DNA of 64,000 bases from Diphasiastrum complanatum (taxonomy: Eukaryota; Streptophyta; Lycopodiopsida; Lycopodiales; Lycopodiaceae). This document shows, one piece after another, positions 43,666 through 54,690 of the stretch. The stretch is taken from positions 10,684,349 to 10,748,348 of the forward strand of contig CM055100.1 of NCBI GenBank assembly GCA_029204225.1. The letters are read 5' to 3'. The notes beneath the pieces were generated by a model, which searched no databases, was not told where the DNA came from, and saw only the letters and a list, made by a program, of their open reading frames with translations. The position numbers were made by a program, and so were the translations under genes. How positions within the stretch are numbered: the stretch's first letter is position 1; each line of letters begins with the position of its first letter.

Positions 43666-44825
43666 GATTCTAATGTTTCTTCAACTTTTAGGTTCTGTCC
43701 TAAAGCACTTAGCACTCACTTTTCTCTCAACAAATGATAGATAAAGAGATCTATGAAGATTTAGGACCCTAAAACACTTCTATCTTGAACCTAGATGGTT
43801 TCCAAGCATAGAAAGGAAGATTGAAACACATGCAACACTTTGCACACACTAAGAATGGATTACAAAATCAAACCAACCTGAACACACTCTTGCTTAAGCT
43901 CTCAAACTTTCCAGCAAGTGACCAAATCAAGTTATGGTGTGAAGAGTTACTTGCATTCTTAGAAAATACCCAAAACTAGGATGCCAAGATTACCTAGTAA
44001 TGAACAAACTTGATCAACATATGATCAACACACTAAGATATTGATTCAACCTGTAAAACCACATGTAAACCACACTTCTAAAAGTTTATAAACTCCAGCA
44101 AGTGATAAATACAAGATTTAGAGGTGAATGAATGAGCACACTTAGTGAATCACAAGACTAGCTTCACTATCTTGTCAAATCTTGGTGTTTAGATGTAGAT
44201 CTAAGATCACTTCACATGAGAATGTTCCTCAACCTGTTAAGAACCTGAAAACACACTTGCATAATGGTTAACACCTTCCAGCAAATGCTCCAATCAAATT
44301 ACATAAGGAGAGTTACTTACATGCTCAACAAAGTACACCAAAATTTATGCCAAAATTGATGACAATCTTTACAATATGCTCTTCACAATGGAGCTTACAA
44401 TATGTTCACCCAAAAAAGGGGATCTTTCATCCAAATGGGAGCTTTGCTCAGCCTTTAGGAGAATTACAACTCACTCAAAAGAGCATTTGTCATCCACTTA
44501 AGGAGAAGTTTCATCCACTTAAGGAGAGTGTTCATCCAAGAATGGAGATTGTCAACAATAGGATTGAAAAGAACATTGTTAGTATTGAATATGCACAAGC
44601 CTCACAATCACAAATGATTAGGTGTTATGATCTGATCCAAAATAGTTTCTTTTCAGCCTCTGATCTTCAATAGACCTGAAATATGCTTTTGATCCACAAG
44701 TTCAACTCACAAAACAAAGGTTAGTAAGATTTGATCAACAAAGCAATGCAAAATCATGCTAGAACTTGATCAAACATCCAAATATCACCAAAAATGGAAT
44801 ACTTACTGTAAATAGAAGCCAACCA
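43666..44825 (-). other. Untranslated leader of the intact Copia element
   Basis: About 1.16 kb between PBS and gag ATG. On the + strand it contains three spaced copies of a block reading CAACCTG followed some 25-60 bases later by TCCAGCAAGTG or CAGCAAATG (from about 43877, 44047 and 44229), giving a loose repeat of about 170-180 bp. A short repeat, CATCCACTTAAGGAGA, occurs at about 44493 and 44514. Open frames on the + strand here (for example 44347-44673) run opposite to the element and are treated as chance. Packaging or translation signals would be expected in such a leader. Confidence 0.7.
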
Positions 44826-44837
44826 GCTCTGATACCA
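44826..44837 (-). promoter_or_regulatory. Primer-binding site, initiator-Met tRNA
   Basis: The minus strand reads TGGTATCAGAGC immediately after the end of the 5' LTR. It is an exact match to the usual plant primer site. Confidence 0.95.
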
Positions 44838-45492
44838 TGTGAAAAATACAGATCCTAAGTGGATCTAAACTCCAAGATCATTGGCTTGAATGCTTGCACT
44901 CCAAACTACATAAGCTAGGAATTGGCAACACATTCTATGCTACCTAGAATGCAAAGAACTTGATCAAAAAGCATTTATCACAAATGGAAACTTCCATAAA
45001 CATCAAGTGCGGCCCAAAATAGCATTATACAGTCCATAATACATCAGCCTACCACTTTTGAAAAGCACCTAAGATCATACACAATAGCTTGAAGACAATA
45101 CACACAACAATGCTCTCAATGGAGGAAGAAACAATGACAATGATCTATTGATCTCAATGAAGCATACAAAAGGTTTCTCCAACCTGTTCTCCACGACTTC
45201 CCTACTATTTATGGATGAGGAAGATGACTCTCTCTCCTCTCTCTAGAAGGTACTTGACCCTAGATATTCCCTATATAGGAAAAATAGCTAAAAATGGCTT
45301 ATATGACCAAAATACATCAAAATGGTCTCATTTTGAAGGGTATGAAGTTTGACACTTCATCATACTGAAAAAATACAGTAAATAAAAACATTGTGGCCTG
45401 GTTCACACGTGCGAAACTCCAGAACCAAAACTATTTACAATTTTAGCCAATTTAGGCCTCAAACTAGCTAGGAAATGTTGACAATTTTCACA
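44838..45492 (-). repeat. 5' LTR of the intact Copia element, 655 bp
   Basis: Nearly identical to 39063-39716. A TATA-like CTATATAGG lies at 45271-45279 and a one-base variant of the palindrome (TTCACACGTGCGAA) at 45402-45415. It is the expected promoter of the element RNA, transcribed leftward. Confidence 0.95.
45402..45415. promoter_or_regulatory. Palindrome variant TTCACACGTGCGAA
   Basis: One substitution breaks the outer palindrome symmetry but keeps the CACGTG core. The other LTR of the same element has the perfect form. Confidence 0.65.
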
Positions 45493-45496
45493 AATG
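45493..45496. repeat. Target-site duplication AATG (right)
   Basis: Partner of 39059-39062. Confidence 0.8.
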
Positions 45497-46930
45497 TGAG
45501 TGCAACTTCTGTGTTTCCATTATAGCACAAAGCATAGTGCCTTGTAGCTTGAATGTACGTCAATACTCATTGAAGAGCCTTCCAATGTTGTAAACCTGGA
45601 TTGGACATGTATTGTGACAGTGTGCTTCCCGTATATGCAAGATCAGGTCGAGTGCAGATCATAGAATACAATATTGAACCGATTATCGACTGATAAGGGT
45701 ATCGGCACATTTCTTTCTATTCTGCTTTTGTTCTGGGGCACAAGTGTTTTGATAGTTTGGACCCTGGATCCATGGGTAAATCTATTGGCTTCAAAGTCCT
45801 CCATGTCATATATGCGAAGTACATTGGTTAGATAGACTTCTTGGCTTATAGTAATTCTTTTGCTTGAGCGATCTCTGGTCATCTCCATACCAAGTAGGTA
45901 GTGAATCGGGCCTAAATCAGTCATTTCAACTTTATGTGAAAGTAAAGATTTTATTTCGAGCAATAACTGATTTGAACTGCTGATGATTAAAGAATCATCG
46001 ACATATAGTGCTATTATGACATGGCTTGGGCCTTTATGTTTAAGATACACATTTGAATATGTAGAACAAGAAGTAAATTGGTGCTGCAACAAGAAGTAAT
46101 TAATTCTTTCAAATTAGGCCCTAGGAGCTTGCTTGAGCCCATAGAGAGCTTTTGCAATTAACATACTTTATGCTCTTGGCCATGAAGGACATAACCTTCT
46201 GGTTGATAAATATAATTTTCTTGAATGTATGCATTATGGAATGTTGTCTAGACGTGCCTTATTATGCAGGAGAGTGGATATTCATTAATTGGCTACTCTA
46301 AATTTACTCTTTCTATAATTGCATGGAAAACGGCTAAACCTAATAGTCAGTAGATCCTCTGCAGCAACTATAGCCAACACGGTTAGAATAGATTGATGCT
46401 TTACCACTGGACTAAAAGTGTCAGTGTAACCTATCATGTATACTTGCTCATATCCTCTAACCACCAGTTGAGCTTTCCATTTGGATATTGATCCATCTGG
46501 CTTGAACTGCAGTTTGAAGATCCATTTAGTGTCAACCAATTTTGTACCTTCAGGAGAAACTGAGCATTGGACATCATGGATTGTGCTGCATCCAGAAGTG
46601 TTCAATTCTTTCTTTCAGGTGCTCTATTCTATTGTGGAGTGTAGCTGACAATGAATTGATGGTGCACACCACATGAAGATAAGCAGTCCGTCATTTCATC
46701 AGACATATACTCTCTCCCAGAATCAGACCACAAGGTTTTGATCCTCTGACCAATTTGAGTCTTAGCAAACTCTTTAAATTCTTTGAAACAGTTGAATGCT
46801 ACAAGGCAACATGGCAACATGACTAGTAGGGCATTATGTACTTGAATTTCAACAAGAAATTCTTCAAAAATCTTGTAGTTACAGTTGTCAACATTGTTTT
46901 CAAAATTCTCTTTTGAGTTCTCCTTCAATC
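45493..46930 (-). pseudogene. Older Copia element E, pol relic interrupted by the intact element
   Basis: The minus strand carries an integrase core (LWSDSGREYMSDEM, then HHQFIVSYTPQ) followed by a stop and NRAPERKN. A deletion removes the integrase C-terminus. RT follows with VDTKWIFKLQFKPDGS, then YVDDSLII and LGPIHYLLGMEM at 45643-46092. The tail near 45500-45640 reads like the RT/RNase H connection. At 45493 it is split by the intact element, and the RNase H motif continues at 39062-38990; the frame continues across the junction when one AATG is discounted. Several frameshifts are present, so it was probably defective before the insertion. Its motifs differ from the A/D family. Confidence 0.85.
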
Positions 46931-47838
46931 AATATCTTGTATTTGAGAAGGCTTGTTGGTTTTGCCAAAAATGTTGCCTTTTGAATCCTTGAACGTAAAA
47001 CTTTTGCTTGTTAATATCCTCCAACTACAGAATTGTGCTATTAGTGAATATTAAATACATCAACTATTCATCTATATATCATAATTGAAATATTCAACTT
47101 TTCAAACTCTTAGTGTCGAGTATTTTCTTAGGCCTTGGCCCACCTAATTGAGAAATTTGAGCATGAATTGTGTTATAGGTCTTTTTATTGCCTATATGTA
47201 ACTTTCACCAAAATTCAAAAGGGCTTTCATCCGACGTAACTTCACAACATAAACATTTTTCATAAACGAAAGTATTCTTAATTATTACTATTCCAGATGC
47301 AAGCGAGGCCACACTCTCATCAAGCAACGGAGAATTTTCCATTGTTGGTTGATGAGAGAGGGCCCCTTGCTTGCACCCTCCATCGTCATCTCGATGGGAA
47401 ATAGGCTTTTCCAATTTTCCATACTTTTTAAAACTTTCAAACTAAGTTTTTTTATTTTAAAACTTAAGGTTTATTCCTGTGTAAATAAGATTAGATTGTT
47501 TGAAAGTAGATTTTGCTTAAACTTTTACAAAACAATTTTGATAAAAAAAATGTTGATTCCATTCTCATACTTTTAGAACAATGGGTAGCATATATTTGGG
47601 TGATTGATTAATGTAACTTCTTTGTCCCCATGCTAACTATTGTTAACTTATGACGAAGTAGCACTTGGAGGATATTAATCGACTAGACTTTTTAGTTTGA
47701 AAATTTAAAATATATCTTTTTCCAATGAGCATTCAAAACATATCATATTTAAAAAAGGGACAAGGCTAAAAAGAATTGTAGGATATTGGAAGGAAGAGCA
47801 CCGCCATTTCAGGTATTTGAATGCTATACAGGTGTTTT
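46931..47838. other. No gene seen
   Basis: AT-rich spacer. It may contain decayed upstream parts of element E, but nothing readable. Confidence 0.45.
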
Positions 47839-47848
47839 GTGTGTGTGT

Positions 47849-47902
<54 letters not shown>
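47839..47902. repeat. (GT)12 followed by a run of about 40 G
   Basis: A GT repeat at 47839-47862 runs into an uninterrupted poly-G tract at 47863-47902. Such a homopolymer is rare and difficult to sequence, so its exact length is uncertain. A very T-rich stretch follows at about 47945-48120. Confidence 0.9.
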
Positions 47903-48510
47903 CTCTGTCTAAGTGCCTTTGCCTACACAATGACACGTGTGGAGATTTTTTTGCTTGGTTTTTTTTTTCTCGTTTTTTTTTTTTGTGGATTTTTTCTTCC
48001 ACGTTTGGAAAATTTTGGAAATTTTTTTTTGTGTGCTTTTTTTTCTTATTTTTTTCAATTTTTTTTGGTCTTCCCATCTTCCGCAAAAAGAAAATTACAT
48101 CTTTTTTCAAATTTTTTTGACGAAATGTGCATGTGGACAGCCAATGACGAGCTGCCACAAAGCGCATCCACACTTGAGCAGAATGCCCATGTGTAATGTG
48201 GCATCTCGTCATTGGCTTTCCACTTGTATGTTCCGGTCGAGACTATCATTCTTTACTCGGTAGAATGTCAGCTGCCTTGCTCATTCCATTGCGAAAAGGA
48301 TAGTGGTTGTTTTTTCACATGACCATTATGCAGTAGAATCTACATTTAAAAAACATAATCAAAGTTTTAGGAGCTGAGCTTTTTTCACAATATCATTATG
48401 AAACAGAATTTGCATTTGGAAAACATAATCAACTTTGAAAACGGTGGGTACCCCATTCTTCTTTTTAAGCAATATGAAATATGGGCAAAAAATGTGACAG
48501 CTCTAAAGTC
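47903..48510. other. T-rich spacer, no gene
   Basis: Long T-dominated stretches at 47945-48120. No coding or RNA gene evidence. Confidence 0.5.
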
Positions 48511-48511
48511 A

Positions 48512-48902
48512 TTATCTCATGACCAAGTTAAAGTAGGTCCCCATGGTCTTAAAACATAGACCGCGATTCATCTTTCCAAAGCTGAGGGCATTAAAGGGAG
48601 CGTAGAAGGGTCCTCTAAAGTCACTATTCAACTAAGCACTCTCCTTAGCCTCCTTTATGAATTCTAGAAGTGAGCACTCCCTCTTTTACAGATTCTAGAA
48701 GCGCATCTACACTTGTCAACTACCGGTCACTATCTCATGAACAGGTGAAAGTAGTCCCCATGGTCTTAAAACATAGACCACGATATGCTTCATCTTCCAG
48801 AGGTGAGGGCATTAGGGGGAGCCTAGAAGGGTCCTCTGGGCATTAGGGGAAGCATAGAAGGGTCCTCTAAAGTCACTATTCCACTGAGCACTCTTCCTCG
48901 GC
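48512..48902. repeat. Tandem duplication upstream of the APRR2-like gene
   Basis: Two diverged copies, about 48512-48654 and 48722-48902, share the block CCCCATGGTCTTAAAACATA, then GAGGGCATTA, TAGAAGGGTCCTCT, AAAGTCACTATTC and GAGCACTC or AAGCACTC. The second copy has a nested exact-length duplication of 31 bp (48807-48837 and 48838-48868). It lies about 0.9-1.25 kb upstream of the coding start, in or near the promoter. Confidence 0.8.
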
Positions 48903-49767
48903 ACTTTCATGGGTAAATGACGTTGCCGCAGACATGGAAGTTTTATGGCCATGGAATGCTCTCACTTGGCCTTAAGCCCAGCAGCAGAATGTTCATGACC
49001 GTGCGACCTAGTGGTCCCACGCTGGAGCGTGACCACCATGGGAGCGTATCCGTAGTGAATGTGACTACTCGTAGTTGGAACCTCGGGTTAGCTGGGGTGA
49101 GTGAGAGCTAACGCGAGGGTTGGCTATGGCGGAAGCAGTTATGGACTCTTAGTCTCTACTACTCACTGATAAGCTTCGTCAGCTAGCTAGCGATTCTGGC
49201 AATTCTTGCTCAAATTTTGCTAGATGCATGCCGAATTTTCTAGTCGGAAACGATTTTGGAATTTGGGATCCAGTAGCTAATTGTCGTACTGACTCATCAC
49301 ACAGCTAATTGCTGCTTTTGTTGATCAGAAATTTTCTCGAATCCGTTCATACTTTATTGTGATCAATGTGATCCGCCTTGCCCTTAATGATTACTCGTCT
49401 TCACCTGTCATTGAACTTTGAAGAATTGCCGTTTCTGTGCTGCCAGGCTTTATCTGATGATATTCTTGGGCTGGATTTGCGTGGAATTTCACGAGAAACG
49501 CTGCAATTAATCCTAGCTGTAGCGTGATAAAGGTCTGTTTGCTCCTTCTGGAACCTGCAAGAACGTATTTGTGGTAAAAAGCTAAGTATGGAAGGTCCCG
49601 ATCACATACATAGCAATGCAACAGGGATGAAATGCTTACTTCAAGAATAAGCGAGAGAAACGTAGATAGTTTTCGATATGACTGAAGTTTTCGTCAAGCA
49701 AACTTTCGATGATTTGCAATTGTGGCTGAGAGCTGGTAGGGAAGGTTTTTAATAAGGCGGAACAGCT
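48903..49767 (+). other. Probable promoter and 5' leader of the APRR2-like gene
   Basis: No coding feature on the + strand. The region is more GC-balanced than the transposon flanks. No TATA box could be chosen with confidence, and the transcription start is unknown. Confidence 0.4.
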
Positions 49768-52700
49768 ATGCATCCCTCAAGCGATGAAATACCCGAGTGG
49801 AAAGACTTCCCTAACGGACTGAGCGTGCTTCTCGTAGATGGGGATGTTAATGCTCTTTATGAAATCAGTGAAAAGCTAAGAAGTTACCATTTCACAGGTG
49901 TGTTTTTTAAGCCTTTTGAAGTATACTTGTATCTCTGAGTGATCTGCAGGTTTAAAACGATCCGCAGCTGCCTGCCGGTTTTTTTCTCGAATAAAGTTTC
50001 AGTGGAGATTTACACGGTAAAGGTAGATGTAGATATGTAGGTTAGTAAATAGTGATGGATAAAGACAGTATACCTCATTTCAGGCTCTCTCTCACTAACT
50101 TACGTAGTTCCTGATGCAAAAACGACAATGGATACTCATGAAACGCTCTAAACCTTGACTGAGTTCTTCGATTATTTAAAAACTATTGCATTGAATAAAT
50201 TGAGCTGTGTATACTTGAAGCTTTGTTGCTCAGTGATTTTGTGCTCTCATAATCTGCCTTGAATGATTGGAAACAGTGACCACGTTCTCCGAAGTAGATG
50301 ATGCTGTCGCGGCAATCAAAAGTCATGGTACCGTGTTTCATGTGGCCTTGGTTGAGGTTAGCTCTTTCAACTCAGTTCAGTTCTGGGCTCCTGAATGTCA
50401 GCTAGTCATGCCAGCAGGCACTACAGCGTTTTTAGATCTAAAATTCTGAATTATCTACAGTGACTAGGGTTCAGTAAGACGTTTGCTGATGCTCATTTTG
50501 AATGGACGGGTGCAGGCAAATATTAATAATGATGTAAATGGATTTAGAATCCTAGACGCAACAAAATGCTTGCCAATCATCAGTAAGACGACTAGAACTT
50601 TGACTTTGATTTATATTGCTATCAGAAAACTATATATTTATTGAGGAAAATAAGACGACTAGAACTTTTGACTTTGATTTATATTGCTCTCAGAAAACTA
50701 TGGACTAAGGGTGAAGAAAAATTAATATTGAAATTTTGAAAGTACGAAAGGAAATAGAAGTTTGTGTTGCTATATTTATTGAGGAAAACTGTTTGGAGAG
50801 CAGCTCGCTTCGAAATTACTTGCAAGGATTATCACCTTGAAACATTGCTGCATCTTTAGTTTTTTGAAATTGAGCACTAATAAAAAAGATCAGCTCATCC
50901 TGTTTTATCTTGGTTTGATATTGCTAACAAATCTAGGTTTCCATGTGCCTTGAAGTGACAATAGAATCAGAGAACATTGCCATCATGATGCAGGGTATAG
51001 CGGTATGCCATTTGACTCTACATCATTCTAAGTATTTGACTTAACTTTCTCCTAGTTGAAAGCACCTTGGTTTATATCCAGAAGCAGTTTGTCATGGAGT
51101 AAGTGAAGACATTGCAAGTTTGATTCTCTTCCAGTCCTACAGTTCTCACTCTAATGGCATGCCACAGCTTGGGGCAGCAGATTTTTGGGTGAAACCTCTG
51201 ACAGAAGAGAAACTTAGAAACATCTGGCAACATGTGGTACGAAAGGTATACAACGACCATGCCAATTTTTTGCTACAGCTTATTTGGAATTTGCAGAATA
51301 TTGACTGTTCTATTTTACATATAGGAATTGTCCTATCAAAGAAAAACTTCAAAGATTTGCACACTTCAAAGCAACCAATGAAGGCGGCAATAAAACCACT
51401 TATCTGGGATTAATTTGAGATCATATGCGTTGTTGTCTATAGATGCATATTATGAATGACTTGGATGATTTATTCCCTTCACTGGCTTGTTGGAGTTAAA
51501 ACCCTCCACCGAGTGTTAACTCCCTCTAGGTCCTTATTGTTGGCTTCTGCTATTTTAGCAATATGGTTACGAGGCAAACCTATGTCTGTAAGTTTAATTT
51601 GGCAAATTTCCTCGTAATGTACAATCACTATCTCTTGCAAGTGTGCAGGTAGTGAGCAGTGAGGATGACGTGCTGCTGGAATCCTTAAAATCGGTTAGAG
51701 GGGCATTGGACACGATACTGCATTCAACATCACTCTGGGGTGTACCAAAGATTGAGTCCTCAGGAAATGATGTCAAACTTGCAGCTGTAGAAGTCTCAAC
51801 CAAGAAGTTGGCTGTTTCCGAGGAGGAGCCTCTCGGAGCTACGATGTCTCAATCCTCTACAATGCTTCCTTATGCAGAAGTAGGGAGGATTAGGACAGAT
51901 TTAGGAAAGGTTTCTCCATACGATCAGAACATGTGGGTAAAAGTTGAAAAGGAAGACTTGCTATCAAATTCTCTTGGATCAGTAGGCATGTCTCACACCG
52001 ATATAGAATTAGAAGATCGAGCTAGCATCAAGATGGAATTTGATGACAGCATGGATGATGTTACCATAAGCACTGGAAGTGTTGTCTATGGAGGTAATGG
52101 TCACGAGGTTGAGCTTGGTGCTAGTGTTCCATCCCCATTTTCTACTTCTGCTCAAGATATCAACTTGGATGAATCACTAAATTCAGGTGAAGTTCACGAC
52201 GGTAACTGTGGTCTGGAAAATAATATGTCTTTAGCACAAGTTTCAAAAGTAGCAGATAACAGCAGTGCAATAGATATTGGAGTGCCATCAATCACAGCGT
52301 TGAACTATGATAGCAGGGCATCTTACACAGAATACAGAAGGAATGACCAAAACACATCTGAGCAAGTTGACCAAGGAAACAAGTCAGTAACAACAAGGAA
52401 AAAGGTGTGATTCTCATCTTTTGATTTTAATGTTTGTTTAGACCTTGTATAACCTATCTCTGGGGCAAGAGGCCGATAGGTAGTAGGGAGGGGCTCAATT
52501 TACAGTGGTGAGGCATGCCTTTTGATGTTTTCTGCAGGTAGATTGGACACCGGAGCTACACCGCTTATTTGTGCAAGCAGTTGAGCAACTCGGCGTGGAA
52601 AGGGCCATCCCATCCAAAATATTGGAGGTTATGGGAGTGAAATGTTTAACGCGACATAACATAGCTAGTCATTTGCAGGTTGACTTTATTCGGTTTGAAG

Positions 52701-54306
52701 TAGATTGCAGTGATGAACTCGTGCTAGGTCTGGTGCATGTACTGCAAAATATAGTTGGTGGTGTAATTTCAAAACAAGCGGTTTCTAGCATAGAGTGTGC
52801 TTGTCCCGTGTATAGGTGCTTCTTATCTATCAAAGCTTCTGGAGTATATGCCACAACGTGAACAATTTTTTCTGTAGCTTGTGCAGAGACCTCTTATGAG
52901 CTTCGTATATGACCTATTATACAATTCGGAGATGGAAAAATCTGCCTGCATCATTGAAGATTTTTATTATGCATGGTAGTAAAATCAATGTGCAATGCTT
53001 GATTGTTTTGCAGAAGTACCGCTCTCATCGAAAGCACATTCACTTAGCACGAGACGCTGGCACAGCTTGGAATCAGAGACAAGTTCATGACACTAGTTCT
53101 TTGTCGAAGCCCAGGCTGGGTTCAAGTCATGGGACTCCTTTGCCCATTCAACCACGACTTCTGCCTGGATATCAGGGCATTCCTTGTCTTACATCTGGCA
53201 ATCCTTTTGTGGCTCATTTACATGTATGGGGTCATCCTGTGATGGACCAATCTTCTGGACACGTGGTGCACCAGCCACTTTTAGGAACTTCCTTAACTTG
53301 GCAAGGAGCACACGGATCCTATTTGCAGCAACCAGTGGTAATCTAGCTGAACCATTAATTAGGCTCTGTGATAAATGGTTCAGTGAAGTAGATGGTATTT
53401 GCTATCGTTGAAGTTCAATGAAGTAGCTGAATGGCTTATTGTGGTCCAATTGACAATTCTTGCTTGTACAGATTTGTGCTCCTGGAATGCCCTATTATTT
53501 TCCAGCCATGGTAATAGGATATGATCCACTTCCCTGCATCTTTTGATTGGCATTGTTTTGTAATGAGCAAAGTACGGATCTGTATAAAAACAGTAACGTT
53601 TCTTTTCAGACGCTGCCCCCAACGTCGGGGCCCTCCATGGAACAAGTGCTGAATTTAATGCCGACTGCAGACAAATCTATTCCTACTATTTCGGTACCTT
53701 CTGCAACTGAATCAGATGGAATTATGGATTTTGAGGCCGTCTCTGCTAGCCATAGAAGACCTTCAGAATTCCATCCAGTAAGTGTTAAGAGTAGAGCTAA
53801 CTTCTAAGAGTTGTAGTAACTGGTTTTGTTAGCATCCTAGAAAACAATAGTCTTGTGAATTTTGGAGGAGCTTATTTCTCAACTGGACTGAGGGTGCAGG
53901 CAGGGCCCCACCTCATTTACTGATCCATGAGTCTTGAAATATCACATCATACATCATAATCAGGGGATGAATGATTTGGCATCCTTGGATGAGGATGGGC
54001 CCTACCTGCACCCTCAGTCTAGATGATGAATACACTCCACTGTCACTTTTAGGCCTGACACCATGCCTAAATGCATAGTCCAGGCCAGTTCTGATGCTGC
54101 TAGGGTTCTGCATACACGTATATCTATTCTAGTCAATGATCGCTACGTTGTTGCAGTCGAAACAAATTGTGGATGCTGCTATAAGCGAAGCTCTCTCAAA
54201 TCCTTCTTTGCCTTTACCGCTGGGTTTAAAATCGCCTTCAATTGAGAGTGTGATGGCTGAGCTTCAACAAGAAGGACTTGATATGGTTCGACTGATACCT
54301 TCATAA
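49768..54306 (+). CDS. APRR2-like pseudo-response regulator with GARP DNA-binding domain, 11 coding exons
   Basis: Exons: 49768-49897, 50277-50356, 50516-50582, 50956-51002, 51168-51245, 51649-52404, 52538-52678, 53014-53337, 53472-53510, 53610-53777, 54157-54306. Total 659 residues, all GT-AG. A pseudo-receiver covers about residues 9-134 ([20 protein letters not shown]). The phospho-acceptor position reads VALVE (E70), not Asp, while FWVKPL (K117) is kept. A long acidic linker is encoded by exon 6. The GARP/Myb domain at 387-441 reads [29 protein letters not shown] and KYRSHRKH. The C-terminus has [10 protein letters not shown] and [11 protein letters not shown], as in APRR2. Family knowledge: nuclear transcription factor related to GLK, linked to plastid development and pigment. 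Exon 4 was placed at 50956 because that acceptor keeps frame and gives the family's receiver length. Closest named relative: Arabidopsis APRR2 (shorter, about 535 aa). Confidence 0.93.
53886..54019. mobile_element. 134-bp MITE-like inverted-repeat element in the last intron
   Basis: The ends GACTGAGGGTGCAGG and CCTGCACCCTCAGTC are exact inverted repeats, and the match extends inward through GGGCCC with one mismatch (about 22 of 24 bases). There is no coding capacity. It lies within intron 10 (53778-54156) of the APRR2-like gene. No clear target duplication was found. The superfamily is not assignable from this copy. Confidence 0.75.
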
Positions 54307-54690
54307 GGTGAACCAATCAGAGTGACATCAAGTCTCCATCATTTCTGCACATTTGGATTTTGGAAATTTGCAAAGTTAAAGTCACGTGCAACATATATTT
54401 GTTGACACAATCATGATTTTAGGTTTTTCATCTGATTGTAATAGCTGATTTTCTCAAGGGTTTCTTTCAGGGTCGGAATGGTGCAGCAAACTTGACAGCA
54501 TGTACAAGGATTTCCAATATTATTAAGTAACCAGAGCACAGAGGCTGGAAGAGAACACCATTAGCTAAAGTCAAACCTAAAGTCAAACATCAATGGTTTT
54601 GTATTCCCAAACATCGGACAAAGAGCTGAGAGACTAGTCGATACTTGCAAGAGGAAGCTTAAATAAAATATTCAACTTTTTTCAAAAGGT
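54307..54690 (+). other. 3' untranslated region of the APRR2-like gene
   Basis: Sequence between the stop and a canonical AATAAA at 54662-54667. A TTTCTTTCAG acceptor-like site near 54470 suggests a possible intron in the 3' leader, unproven. Confidence 0.5.
54662..54667 (+). terminator. Polyadenylation signal AATAAA
   Basis: Canonical near-upstream element about 360 bases after the stop codon. Confidence 0.55.

Larger units (their letters stand above)
39063..45492 (-). mobile_element. Intact Ty1/Copia LTR retrotransposon, minus strand
   Basis: Complete element of 6430 bp on the minus strand. It has a 5' LTR at 44838-45492, PBS at 44826-44837, a leader of about 1.16 kb, one open polyprotein frame at 39712-43665, a polypurine tract at 39717-39728, a 3' LTR at 39063-39716 and a 4-bp AATG duplication on both sides. 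By eye the two LTRs differ at only about three positions in 654, so insertion was recent. It sits inside the RNase H region of an older Copia relic. All catalytic motifs are present, so it may be autonomous and transposition-competent. Transcription cannot be judged from sequence. Confidence 0.95.

Noticed and set aside
44347-44673. Plus-strand 108-codon frame in the Copia leader
   Set aside because: Runs opposite to the element and consists partly of a short tandem repeat; no domain.
47786-48196. Frame with poly-Gly and Phe-rich text
   Set aside because: Created by the poly-G and T-rich tracts.
50937-51002. Alternative exon 4 of the APRR2-like gene starting at 50937 after CTAG
   Set aside because: It puts the next codons out of frame and reaches a stop. 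The acceptor at 50955 keeps frame and gives the family's receiver length.
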